Positions 26,326 to 34,635 are shown, counted from the stretch's first letter. The stretch: DNA of 64,000 nt from RYN-230 sp036509255 (GCA_036509255.1 DATCFY010000011.1:1-64000), one strand, 5' to 3'. A program made the numbers and translations. Notes: a model not told the origin generated them from the sequence alone.

Positions 26326-27170
26326 GTCTGGTGCGGGGCTGAAGGTGGTGGTGGGGCTAGAGGTGGCAGTGGGGCTGATGGTGAGTTTTCCGTGGGCTGG
26401 GAGGCGGCGAGCTGGGAGGCGGCGGTCTGGGGGGCGGCCGCCGGGGGGTTCCCGGCCAGGAGGCGTTCGAGTTCGTGTTCCAGGCGGGCCGTGCCGGTGT
26501 CGATGATGGTGAGGGGCAGGCCGAACTGGGCCGCTATGGCCTCTGCCTCGGCGGCCAGCGCCGGGTCGCGCGACTGGGCCAGCCAGACCACCCGGCGGTA
26601 GTGGCCAAAGTAGTCCGGCCACAGTCCGGGGTAGCGGTCCAGGCCGAGTTCGGCGAGCACGGTCCGGCGGAAACTGCGGACCAGGAAGTCCGTCAGCACG
26701 TACGTGCCGGGCTCCGCCTCGAACAGCGCCGCCACCCGGTCCGGGCCGGCCAGCAGGTCGTAGCAGTGCAGCCCCGGGAGCCGGCGCAGACCCAGCCGGG
26801 CGGACAGCTGATCCAGCGCACCGTACGTGCCGCAGTCGGCGTAGCCGATCGCCACCGGCAGGCCGCGGGCCTGAGCCGCCCTGGCCAGCCGCTCGACCTC
26901 CGGGGTGATCGCGGCGGGGCGGTTGTGCAGCAGCGCGGGCAGGCAGTGCAGCTCGACTGGCCAGCCCCGGCGGGCGGCGATGTCCCGGATGGGGCCGCCG
27001 AGCGCTCCGCAGGCGATCACCACCGCCTGAGGCGCCTGCGCCGATTGAGGCTGGCGGTGTGGTTGGGGCCGCTGAGGCTTCTGGGGCTGGGGCCGAACCG
27101 GGTCAGCCGGGGAAGGCCAGCTGGTCGACGAAGCGGTCGTTGAAGTCGGCGCGGTCGGATAGCTCGACAT
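26280..27170 (-). CDS. DUF1638 domain-containing protein
   Basis: A 296-residue protein. The core (about residues 50-260) matches DUF1638: VVIACGALGGPIRDIA, LPALLHNRP, VAIGYADCGTYGALDQL, GLHCYDLLAG and an LTDFLVRSFRRTV segment. Conserved cysteines at the start and in the middle suggest cofactor or metal binding, but no activity is established. DUF1638 genes recur beside MttB-family methyltransferases and corrinoid activases in other bacteria. The ATG at 27170 overlaps the activase gene by 68 bp but has an excellent ribosome site, AGAGGTGAGGT. The Pro/Gln-rich first 45 residues look like linker. The last roughly 15 residues come from the palindromic repeat. Confidence 0.82.
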   Translation of the reverse strand: MSSYPTAPTSTTASSTSWPSPADPVRPQPQKPQRPQPHRQPQSAQAPQAVVIACGALGGPIRDIAARRGWPVELHCLPALLHNRPAAITPEVERLARAAQARGLPVAIGYADCGTYGALDQLSARLGLRRLPGLHCYDLLAGPDRVAALFEAEPGTYVLTDFLVRSFRRTVLAELGLDRYPGLWPDYFGHYRRVVWLAQSRDPALAAEAEAIAAQFGLPLTIIDTGTARLEHELERLLAGNPPAAAPQTAASQLAASQPTENSPSAPLPPLAPPPPSAPHQTRDHDIGVVPATPKS

Positions 27171-29046
27171 ACCTCACCTCTTCCAGCAGGGCCAGCCCGC
27201 CGGCCCGCTCCCGCACACTGAGCAGGGCCATCTTGGCTCCCTCACCAGCGACGTTCCCCGCGCTGACCACCCGGAGCACCGGGATGTCCGGCACCAGGCC
27301 GAGCCGGATCGCGTTGGCGGGGGACAGGTAGCTGCCGAACGAGCCGGCCAGCAGAACCTGCTGGATGTCGGCCGGCTCCAGCCCGGCTTCCTCCAGCAGG
27401 ATGCGCCACCCGGTCGCGATGGCGGCCTTGGCGAACTGAAGCTCGCGGACGTCGCGCTGGGACAGGTACACCGACTGGGACACGTTGCCCGGCTCACCCA
27501 GCCAGTGCAGCACGAACACCCGTTCCGCGCCGAGCTGGGTCAGCCGGCCCGCCAGCCCGGGGGCTAGCTCCGCGGCCCGCTCTTCGCTGACCAGCCGGCC
27601 GGAGGAATCGAGCAGGCCCAGCCGGACCAGCCCGGTGACCGCGTCCACCAGCCCCGACCCGCACAGGCCAGCCGGCTCGGCGTCCCCGATGACTTTGAGT
27701 TCCAGGTCGTCGGGGGTCATCGTGACCACCTCGATGGCGCCGTCCGCGGCCCGCATCCCGCACCGGATCGCCGCGCCCTCGAACGCGGGCCCCGCGGGCG
27801 CGGCCGTGGCCAGCAGCCAGTCCCGGTTGCCCAGCACGATCTCGCAGTTGGTGCCGATGTCGATGAACAGCCGGATCCGGGCGTCCCGGTCCATCCCCGA
27901 GGCGAGCAGCCCGGCCGTGATGTCGCCGCCCACGTAGGCGCCGAAGGGCGGGAACACCACCGCCCGGGCCCGCGGGTGGGCGGGCACGCCCAGGTCGGCC
28001 GCGAGCACCTCGGGCAGCAGCCGGGTGGCCAGGATGAACGGGGCCACGCCCAGCGGCTCCGGGTCGATGCCGAGCACGATGTGCGTCATGGTTGCGTTCC
28101 CGGCCAGCGCGACCTCGTACACCTCGGCCGGGTCGATCCCGCCCGCCGCGCAGGCCTCCGCGGCCAGCTCGGCCAGGGTCTGCTGGGCCAGCGCGGTCAG
28201 CCGGGCCAACGCGGCGGGGTCCATCATCGTGGCGCTGATCCGGGTGATCACGTCGGCGCCGAAGGGTTGCTGCTGGTTGAGGGACGAGGCCACCGCGACC
28301 GGGGTGCCGGTGGACAGGTCGAGCACGGTGGCCACCACCGTCGTGGTGCCCAGGTCGAACGCGACGCCGAACAGCCGTCCCGAGGTGTCCCCGGGCTGCA
28401 CGTCGATCAGCACGTCATCGGCGATCACCGCGGTGACCTTATAGTCCGCGGCGCGCAGGACCCGGCCCGCCACCCGGACCGCGTACAGGTCCACCCGCAG
28501 TTCCAGGTCGTCTACGGCGGCCAGGATCCGCTCGACGTCACTGCGCTGGTCGGCCAGCGACGGCTCGTCCAGCTCCACGTAGCGTTTCTGCACCGCGGGC
28601 CGCAGGATGACCTGGCGGCCGACTCCGACCGTCGCCGCCTTGGGCCGGGTGACCAGCGGGGGGACCTCGATCCGCGCGTCCCCGGCGGCCAGCACCCGGC
28701 AGGCCAGCCGCCAGCCGTCGCGCAGTTCATCCGGCGAGAACGCGCGGATGTCCAGCGCCGACGGGGTCGCCGCACCGTCCAGCATCCGCACCTTGCATTT
28801 CTTGCAGGTGCCGTGGCCGCCGCAGGTCGAGTCGATCGCGATGCCATTCCAGCTCGCCGCGTCGAACACGCTCACCCCGGCGGGCACCCGGACCTGCCGG
28901 CCGCTGGGCACGAACCGCAAGTCGACCCGGACCGGGCCGCCGGTCCCCGGGTCAGCGTGCGGGGGGAGCGCGCCGTCGGGGTCTTCGTTGCGGCGAATTG
29001 AGCGCTGCGTGCTGCCTCCCGCAGCGGCCGTGCCGGGCGGCACCAT
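27103..29046 (-). CDS. ASKHA-domain ferredoxin-like protein, reductive activator of corrinoid proteins (RamA/DUF4445 type)
   Basis: A 647-residue protein. It has an N-terminal [2Fe-2S] ferredoxin domain with C75, C81, C84 (STCGGHGTCKKC) and a fourth cysteine near 117. A middle domain precedes an ASKHA-fold ATPase-like domain (GVAFDLGTTTVVATVLDLSTG; FIDIGTNCEIVLGN; LCGSGLVDAV; LAGSFGSY). This family reduces inactive cob(II)alamin to cob(I)alamin in corrinoid methyltransferase systems, driven by ATP. The ATG at 29046 follows the methyltransferase stop by 2 bp; the frame continues upstream within that gene. Its presence is strong evidence that the neighbouring corrinoid protein works in catalytic methyl transfer. 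Confidence 0.88.
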   Translation of the reverse strand: MVPPGTAAAGGSTQRSIRRNEDPDGALPPHADPGTGGPVRVDLRFVPSGRQVRVPAGVSVFDAASWNGIAIDSTCGGHGTCKKCKVRMLDGAATPSALDIRAFSPDELRDGWRLACRVLAAGDARIEVPPLVTRPKAATVGVGRQVILRPAVQKRYVELDEPSLADQRSDVERILAAVDDLELRVDLYAVRVAGRVLRAADYKVTAVIADDVLIDVQPGDTSGRLFGVAFDLGTTTVVATVLDLSTGTPVAVASSLNQQQPFGADVITRISATMMDPAALARLTALAQQTLAELAAEACAAGGIDPAEVYEVALAGNATMTHIVLGIDPEPLGVAPFILATRLLPEVLAADLGVPAHPRARAVVFPPFGAYVGGDITAGLLASGMDRDARIRLFIDIGTNCEIVLGNRDWLLATAAPAGPAFEGAAIRCGMRAADGAIEVVTMTPDDLELKVIGDAEPAGLCGSGLVDAVTGLVRLGLLDSSGRLVSEERAAELAPGLAGRLTQLGAERVFVLHWLGEPGNVSQSVYLSQRDVRELQFAKAAIATGWRILLEEAGLEPADIQQVLLAGSFGSYLSPANAIRLGLVPDIPVLRVVSAGNVAGEGAKMALLSVRERAGGLALLEEVRYVELSDRADFNDRFVDQLAFPG

Positions 29047-29048
29047 CG

Positions 29049-29942
29049 TCACGGCGTCGCCTGGGCCTGTGCTTGCTGGGACTGGGCCTGCGCGGCCTGC
29101 TGGGCCCGGTGCGCAGCGATCCACGCGGCACCCCAGGGATCACGATCGAGGAGCAGGTCGGCGGCCTGCACGGCGCGGACGATCTGCGGCGCGCGGGCGT
29201 CCAGGATGGCGCTGGTCAGGCCGCTGGTGATGGCCATGGGCAGGAACGCCGCGCCAATCGCGTGCCGGTCCGGCATGCCGAACGAGACGTTGGACGCGCC
29301 GAGCGTGGTGTTGACCCCGAACTCCTCGCGCAGCAGCGCGATCGTCTCCATGGTCTTGACCACCAGGGAGGTGTCCGCGCCGACCGGCATGGCCAGCGGG
29401 TCGATCACGATGTCCTCGGCCGGGATGCCGAACCGGCCGGTCGCCACGTCGATGATCTTGCGGGCCAGGTCCAGGCGCTTGCGCGGGTCCTCGGGGATCT
29501 CCTCCTCGTCGTTGGGGAGCGCGATGACCGCGGCGCCGTACTTCTTCACCAGCGGGAGGATCGCCTCCAGCCGCTCGTCCTCGGCGGTCACCGAGTTGAC
29601 CAGCGCCTTGCCCTCGTAAGCGGCCAGCCCCGCGTCGAGCACCTCGATGATCGACGAGTCGATGCACAGCGGCAGGTCGGTCAGCCCCTGGATGAGCTTG
29701 ACCGCGGCCACCATCAGCTCCGCCTCGTCCGCCAGCGGCGCGCCCATGTTCACGTCCAGGACCATGGCCCCGCCCGCCACCTGCTGCGCCACGTCGATCT
29801 CGATCCGGGACAGGTCACCGCGCCGCAGCTGCTCCTGGAAGATCCTGCGGCCGGTCGGGTTGATCCGCTCGCCGATGATGCAGAACGGGTGCTCCGGGCT
29901 GATCGTGACCGTCTTGGTGGCCGACCTGAGAACTGTCTCCAT
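29049..29942 (-). CDS. Methyltetrahydrofolate:corrinoid methyltransferase (MtgA/AcsE-like)
   Basis: A 297-residue pterin-binding TIM barrel. Motifs: FCIIGERINPTGRR near the N-terminus, AMVLDVNMGAP, LCIDSSIIEVLDAGL, ALVNSVTAED, VIDPLAMPVGAD and LGASNVSFGMP, all as in folate-binding methyltransferases such as AcsE and MtgA. There is no homocysteine domain or B12 domain, so it is not MetH. In this locus it should move the methyl group from the methylated corrinoid protein to THF. A Gln/Ala-rich C-terminal tail is peculiar. It lies 11 bp after the corrinoid protein gene. Confidence 0.9.
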   Translation of the reverse strand: METVLRSATKTVTISPEHPFCIIGERINPTGRRIFQEQLRRGDLSRIEIDVAQQVAGGAMVLDVNMGAPLADEAELMVAAVKLIQGLTDLPLCIDSSIIEVLDAGLAAYEGKALVNSVTAEDERLEAILPLVKKYGAAVIALPNDEEEIPEDPRKRLDLARKIIDVATGRFGIPAEDIVIDPLAMPVGADTSLVVKTMETIALLREEFGVNTTLGASNVSFGMPDRHAIGAAFLPMAITSGLTSAILDARAPQIVRAVQAADLLLDRDPWGAAWIAAHRAQQAAQAQSQQAQAQATP

Positions 29943-29953
29943 GCGCGTGCTCC

Positions 29954-30619
29954 CTAGGCCGGTGTCATCGCGCGGCGCCGGCGCAGCAGTTCCTTGGCCC
30001 GGGCCACCGCGGCCGAGGCGTCGGCCGCGTACCCGTCCGCACCGACCACGTCCGCGTACTCCTGGGTGACCGGCGCGCCGCCCACCATCACGATGACCTG
30101 GTCGCGCAGGCCGGCCTTCTGCAGCGCGTTGATGTTCGCCTTGAACATCGGCATGGTCGTGGTCAGGAACGCGGAGAAGCCCACGATGTCCGGCTTGTGC
30201 TCCTGGATCGCGGCGATGAACTTCTCGGGCGCGACCTGGACGCCGAGGTCGATGACCTGGAACCCGGCTCCCTCGAACATGATGTTGACCAGGTTCTTGC
30301 CGATGTCGTGCACGTCGCCTTTAACCGTGCCCATAACGATCGTTCCGATGGACTCGGCACCGGTCTCGGCCAGCAGCGGGCGGAGAACTTCCAGCGCGCC
30401 CGCCATGGCCTTGCCCGCGATCAGCATCTCCGGGACGAAGAAGTCGCCGCGCTCGAACCGGGCGCCCACCTCCTCCAGCGAGGGGATCAGCGCCTCGTAG
30501 AGCAGGACCTCCGGGCCCAGGCCCATCTCCAGGCCGGCGTTGGTCAGGCTGAGCACCTCGGGCGCGTTGCCTACCAAGGTGAAGTCATAAAGCTGGCGGA
30601 GCAGCTCCTCCTGCGTCAC
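29954..30619 (-). CDS. Corrinoid (B12-binding) methyl carrier protein, MtgC/MttC-like
   Basis: A 221-residue protein with the two-domain layout of methyltransferase corrinoid proteins. The N-terminal helical cap (about 1-88, with PEMLIAGKAM) precedes a Rossmann B12-binding domain. The lower-ligand motif DVHDIG is at 102-107, followed by VGFSAFLTTTMPM and VMVGGAPVTQEYADVVGADGY. The histidine (104) should coordinate cobalt. Start GTG at 30619 with GAAGG upstream. It is the first enzyme gene of the minus-strand operon and would receive the methyl group from the MttB-family enzyme encoded divergently. Confidence 0.92.
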   Translation of the reverse strand: MTQEELLRQLYDFTLVGNAPEVLSLTNAGLEMGLGPEVLLYEALIPSLEEVGARFERGDFFVPEMLIAGKAMAGALEVLRPLLAETGAESIGTIVMGTVKGDVHDIGKNLVNIMFEGAGFQVIDLGVQVAPEKFIAAIQEHKPDIVGFSAFLTTTMPMFKANINALQKAGLRDQVIVMVGGAPVTQEYADVVGADGYAADASAAVARAKELLRRRRAMTPA

Positions 30620-30633
30620 GAGGCACCTTCTCT

Positions 30634-31488
30634 CTATCGCCTGGCGGGGGATTTTTCGTGCTGGGGGCCGGGGGAGGTGCAGTGGCCGAGGACCGCGGAC
30701 AGCCCGGCCGCCTGGGCCACGCACTCCGTGGCCACCGCCGGGATCGCCGCCGGGGTGAGACGGCTGGCCGGCGCGGTCACCGACAGGGCGCCCACCACCT
30801 CCGCGCCGTCCCGGAAGACGGGGGCGGCCACCGCGACCAGCCCCGGCTCCAGTTCCTCGTCGGTGACCGCGTACCCGCTCCGGCGGACCAGGCGCAGGTT
30901 GTCCTCGAGTGCTGCCCGGCTGGTCAGGGTCTGGCTGGTGCGGGCCTCCAGCCGGCCCGGCGGCAGTTGCGCCGCGCCGTAGGCCAGCAGTACCTTGCCG
31001 AGCGCGGCACAGTGCAGCGGCACCGGCCGGCCGATCCAGTTAGTGCCGCCGATCAGGTATCTGCTGTCCACCTGGGCGATCTGCGCGACCACGCCGTCCC
31101 GGGCCACGCCCAGGTTCACGGTCTCGCCGGTCTGCTCGCCGAGCCGGTCCAGGAACGGGCGGGCCACCTCGATCAGGCCGGCCTCGGCGCCGCCCCGCCA
31201 GGCGTACCGCACGAACACGTCGCCGGGGCGGAACCGGCCGTCGCCGTCGCGGCGCACCAGCCCGCCGCGCTCCAGCGCGTCCAGCAGCCGTGACGTGGTG
31301 CTCTTTGCCAGCCCGGTGGCCGCGGCGAGCTCGGTGAACGTGACCGAGTCCGGCGCGTGCACCACCTCGGTCACCAGCCGCGCCGCCCGGTCCACCGCCT
31401 GCGTGCCGGTGGGAGCGGTGGGAGTGGCCACTGACGCCTCCCGCATCCCCGGCGCTCGCATGCCGCGCTGCCCGCTACGCCTGCCCAT
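30634..31488 (-). CDS. IclR family transcriptional regulator of the demethylation locus
   Basis: About 284 residues. The helix-turn-helix is in TFTELAAATGLAKSTTSRLLDALERGGLV. The effector domain contains GETVNLGV, HCAALGKVLLAYG and LEPGLVAVAAPVF. It differs from the IclR at 13.2 kb but is clearly paralogous. It is 14 bp upstream of the corrinoid protein gene and divergent from the MttB-family gene, so it most likely controls both. The start is ATG 31488 or GTG 31497; neither has a strong ribosome site. Confidence 0.88.
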   Translation of the reverse strand: MGRRSGQRGMRAPGMREASVATPTAPTGTQAVDRAARLVTEVVHAPDSVTFTELAAATGLAKSTTSRLLDALERGGLVRRDGDGRFRPGDVFVRYAWRGGAEAGLIEVARPFLDRLGEQTGETVNLGVARDGVVAQIAQVDSRYLIGGTNWIGRPVPLHCAALGKVLLAYGAAQLPPGRLEARTSQTLTSRAALEDNLRLVRRSGYAVTDEELEPGLVAVAAPVFRDGAEVVGALSVTAPASRLTPAAIPAVATECVAQAAGLSAVLGHCTSPGPQHEKSPARR

Positions 31489-31520
31489 GAGTTCCACAGC
31501 TTGTAGGGTTCGAGCCCATA

Positions 31521-31613
31521 AGTTCCATGTTACGGAACTCTGTTCTACTATGTGATGCTACGTAGGGTGCCTGGGAGGGTCAAGACGGCCGGAGGTGGCG
31601 ATGTTCCGTAACA
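31521..31613. promoter_or_regulatory. Regulatory region with inverted repeats between IclR and MttB-family genes
   Basis: AGTTCC-N7-GGAACT is an inverted repeat at 31521-31539. In addition TGTTACGGAAC (31528-31538) is exactly complementary to GTTCCGTAACA (31603-31613), which covers the MttB start codon region. A further AGTTCCA half-site is at 31490-31496. TACTAT at 31546-31551 could be the MttB -10 box, so a regulator bound at the first repeat would cover the -35 region. Probable IclR operators. Confidence 0.5.
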
Positions 31614-33061
31614 CGATGCCCCGCTACGAGATCCTCTCCCCGGACGCCATCGGCGTGCTGGACAAGGGGTGGCGGCGCATCGTCTCGGAGATCGGCGTGC
31701 AGTTCGCCAAGCCCGAGGCGGTGGAGCTGTTCCGCCAGGCGGGCCAGAGGGTCGACGGCGAGGCCGTGTTCCTCGACCCGGACTTCGTGCTCGAGCAGGT
31801 GGCCAAGGCGCCCCGGGAGTTCGACATCCAGGCCCGGAACCCGGCCAACAGCGTGCACATCGGCGGCGACCAGATGGTGTTCGGCGGGGTCTACGGCTCC
31901 CCGTTCATCCGCGAGGGCGACGTCCGCCGGGACGCAACCATGGAGGACTTCCGCCGGCTGAGCATGCTGGCCCAGGCCTTCCCGCAGCTGGACACGGCCG
32001 GGGGAGTGATCTGCGAGCCGAACGACACGCCGCTCGACTCACGGCACCTCGACATGATCTACGCGCTGCAGACGGTGACCGACAAGATCTACATGGGCAA
32101 CGTGGTGTCCGGGCCCAACGCGGCCGACACGATCAAGATGACCGAGATCCTGTTCGGCGGCGGCGCGGGCGCGGACCGGGGCCGGGCGTCGATCGAGCAG
32201 ACGCCGGCCACCATCTCGCTGATCAACTGCAACTCGCCGCTGCGCTGGGACGACCGGATGCTGGACGCCCAGTTCGAGTACTGCGCCGCGAACCAGCCGG
32301 TGGTGCTGACCCCGTTCCTGCTCATGGGGGCGATGTCGCCGGTGTCGATCCCGGCCGCGCTGGTCCAGCAGCTCGCCGAGGCGCTGTCCGGCATCGCGCT
32401 GGCCCAGCTGATCCGGCCCGGCTGCCCGGTCGTGTTCGGCTCGTTCCTGTCCAACATCGACATGCAGTCCGGCTCGCCCAGTTTCGGCACCCCCGAGTCG
32501 GCCATCGGGCTGTTCTGCACCGGGCAGCTCGCCCGGCACTACGGGCTGCCGTTCCGCACCGGCGGCGGCCTCAACTCCAGCCAGACCGCGGACGCGCAGG
32601 CGGCGTACGAGTCCCTGATGACGCTGCTGCCGACGTTCCTGGCCGGCACCAACTTCGTCATGCACGCGGCCGGATGGCTCGAAGGCGGCCTGGTCAGCTG
32701 CTACGAGAAGTTCATCATCGACATCGAGCTGCTCCGCATGCTCCGGGTGGAGTTCACGCCGCTGGAGATCGACGAGGCCTCGCTCGCGTTCGGGGCGCAC
32801 GAGGAGGTGGGCCACGGCGGCCACTTCCTCGGGGCCCAGCACACCATGGAGCGGTTCCGGGAGTGCTTCTACCGGCCGCTGCTCTCCTCCACGGCCAACT
32901 ATGAGCGCTGGGTGCGGCTCGGGGCCAAGGACGCCGCAGCGCGGGCGGGGGAGATCTGCGCGAAGACGTTGGCGGAGTACGAGGCGCCGCCGATGGATGA
33001 CGCGATCCGCGCGGAACTCGAGGAGTTCGTGACCCGCAGGCGCGCGGAGCTGGGCGACTAG
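31601..33061 (+). CDS. Trimethylamine methyltransferase (MttB) family protein, non-pyrrolysine, MtgB-like
   Basis: A 486-residue methylamine:corrinoid methyltransferase-fold protein. Recognisable segments are LLMGAMSPVSIPAALVQQLAEAL, VFGSFLSNIDMQSGSPSFGTPES, the RTGGGLNSSQTADAQAAYES region (about 319-338), LAGTNFVMHAAGWLEGGLV and GHFLGAQHTMERF. No amber codon interrupts the frame, so it belongs to the non-pyrrolysine branch, whose characterised members demethylate glycine betaine, proline betaine or carnitine. GGAGGT is 5 nt before the ATG at 31601. It is divergent from its corrinoid partner. Substrate is inferred, not shown; betA and the dimethylglycine-type enzyme favour glycine betaine. 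Confidence 0.88.
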   Translation: MFRNTMPRYEILSPDAIGVLDKGWRRIVSEIGVQFAKPEAVELFRQAGQRVDGEAVFLDPDFVLEQVAKAPREFDIQARNPANSVHIGGDQMVFGGVYGSPFIREGDVRRDATMEDFRRLSMLAQAFPQLDTAGGVICEPNDTPLDSRHLDMIYALQTVTDKIYMGNVVSGPNAADTIKMTEILFGGGAGADRGRASIEQTPATISLINCNSPLRWDDRMLDAQFEYCAANQPVVLTPFLLMGAMSPVSIPAALVQQLAEALSGIALAQLIRPGCPVVFGSFLSNIDMQSGSPSFGTPESAIGLFCTGQLARHYGLPFRTGGGLNSSQTADAQAAYESLMTLLPTFLAGTNFVMHAAGWLEGGLVSCYEKFIIDIELLRMLRVEFTPLEIDEASLAFGAHEEVGHGGHFLGAQHTMERFRECFYRPLLSSTANYERWVRLGAKDAAARAGEICAKTLAEYEAPPMDDAIRAELEEFVTRRRAELGD

Positions 33062-33134
33062 GCCCCGGGCTGTGCCGCGCGCGGCCGCCGCGGACTCCCG
33101 CTCCCGAAGCTGGTGTCAGTCGGCGCCACGGCGA

Positions 33135-33188
33135 CATTATCGTGGTGCTTTTTGCCCCGTATACGGGGCAAAAAGCACCACGATAATG
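33135..33188. terminator. Perfect 54-bp palindrome, probable bidirectional terminator
   Basis: Twenty-four bases starting CATTATCGTGGTGC and including TTTTTGCCCC are mirrored without mismatch around the centre GTATAC (33159-33164). The element sits between the convergent MttB-family and P450 genes. Each arm contains a T5 or A5 run but not at the stem base. A hairpin terminator is the simplest reading; a conserved repeat element or protein-binding palindrome is possible. Confidence 0.6.
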
Positions 33189-33198
33189 CTGGACTGGG

Positions 33199-34558
33199 CT
33201 AGGTGGCCGAGATGGGGAGATGGGTGTGGCCGTGGACAGCCAGGCCCTCGCGGTGGACGGGCGGACCGGCCAGCCTCAGGGCCGGGAACCGGGAGAGCAG
33301 GGCCGGGAACGCGACCTGTGCCTCGAGCCGGGCCAGGGGCGCGCCCAGGCAGTAATGGATGCCGCCGCCGAACGACAGCGGCGGTTGCTCCTTCCGGCCC
33401 AGGATCAGCTGCTCCGGGTCGGTGAACGCGGCGGGATCGTGGTTCGCCGCGCCCAGCAGGGTCATGACCCGCTGCCCCGGGTCCAGGTGCAGCTCGCCGA
33501 TGTCCAGCCCGGCTGCCTCCCCGGCGGGCACGCTGCGGCCGAACAGCATCTGCACGGGTGAGTCGAACCGCAGCAACTCCTCCGTCGCCCGGCCGGCGAG
33601 GCCCGGCTCGTCGCGCAGCCGGGCGGCCTCGCCGGGGTGATTCAGCAGGGCGGTCAGGCCGTTGGACAGCAGCCCGGTCGTGGTCTCGAAACCGGCCGCC
33701 AGCAGTAACGCCGCCATCGTGACCAGTTCCTCGCCGCTCAGCCTGTCTGAGCCGGCTGCCGGGCCGTCTGTCGGGCCGTCCATGGGGGCGTCCATGGACG
33801 GCGTCCATCGGGCCGTCTGTCGGGCCGTCCATGGGGGTGTGCACGGAGCCGCCCGCCGCGGCGGTCATCGCCGAGATCAGGTCCTCCGCCGGATGGACTC
33901 GACAGTGCTCAGCCAGGTCAGCCAGGTAGTCGCGGATGGACGCGGCCGCCGAGTCGGCCCGGTCCACGGCCAGCGGGCTGAGCACCTCCAGCACCGCGGT
34001 CCAGTCCCTCGCCCAGCCCTGGAACATCGGCCGGTCCGCGGCCGGGATGCCGAGCAGCTCCCCGATCACCGTGACCGGCAGCGGGAACGCGAACGCCGCG
34101 ACGAAGTCGGTCTCCGCGGCCGAGGCCAGCCGGTCGCACGCCTCGGCCACGATCCGCTCCACCGCAGGCCGCAGCGCCGCGATCCGCCGCGCGGTGAACG
34201 TGGCCGACACCAGACGGCGCAGCCGGGTGTGGTCCGGCGGATTGAGCATCAGGATGCTGGTGAACATCAGCCGCAGGGCCGGCCGCTCCGCCCAGTCCGG
34301 GTAGCCGGACATGACCAGCAGGCGCCCCGGGTTCTTGCGCAGCCGGTGATCCCGGAGCACCGCCGAGCAGGCCCGGTAGCCGATGACCACGAGCGTCCCG
34401 TCGGGGCTGAGTACCGCCGGTCCCAGGTCGCGCAGCTGCGCGTAGAGCGGATACGGATCGGCCTGCCCCTCCGGCGTGGATAGCGCGGCCAGCAACTCCC
34501 CGGCGCGGTCGGTCAACGCGGCCCCCGGATGCTCGGCAGACAATGACTGGCCCAGCAT
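33199..34558 (-). pseudogene. Cytochrome P450 interrupted by a frameshift in a 49-bp repeat
   Basis: Bacterial class I P450 split over two frames. The first part (ATG 34558 to about 33800) carries HTRLRRLVSATFTARRI and the helix region to ISAMTAAAGG. The second frame (to the stop at 33199) carries the I-helix GFETTTG, ExxR in EELLRF and the haem-cysteine motif FGGGIHYCLGAP. Between them a 29-bp sequence occurs twice, 49 bp apart. Removing one 49-bp unit restores a single frame of 436 residues of ordinary P450 length. As it stands the protein lacks its haem ligand. It may be a true mutation, a reversible slippage switch or a sequencing error. Substrate unknown. Confidence 0.85.
33760..33837. 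repeat. Duplicated 29-bp sequence causing the P450 frameshift
   Basis: Identical 29-bp copies lie at 33760-33788 and 33809-33837 (offset 49 bp). On the minus strand each encodes a variant of PMDGPTDGP. Because 49 is not a multiple of three, the duplication shifts the frame. Confidence 0.85.
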
Positions 34559-34635
34559 GGTCTGGGCCCAGTATGCCGGACCGGCCCGCCCGGGGAAAAG
34601 GCCCGGGCCGGCAGGCGGCGGCTAGCATGTGGGCC

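Noticed and set aside
30620..31600. Cobalamin riboswitch controlling the corrinoid genes
   Set aside because: No B12-box-like conserved segment was found in the intergenic sequence, and the gap is short and filled with IclR-type inverted repeats.
31601..33061. Pyrrolysine-containing trimethylamine methyltransferase
   Set aside because: There is no in-frame amber codon anywhere in the gene and no pyl genes in the window, so it belongs to the non-pyrrolysine branch.
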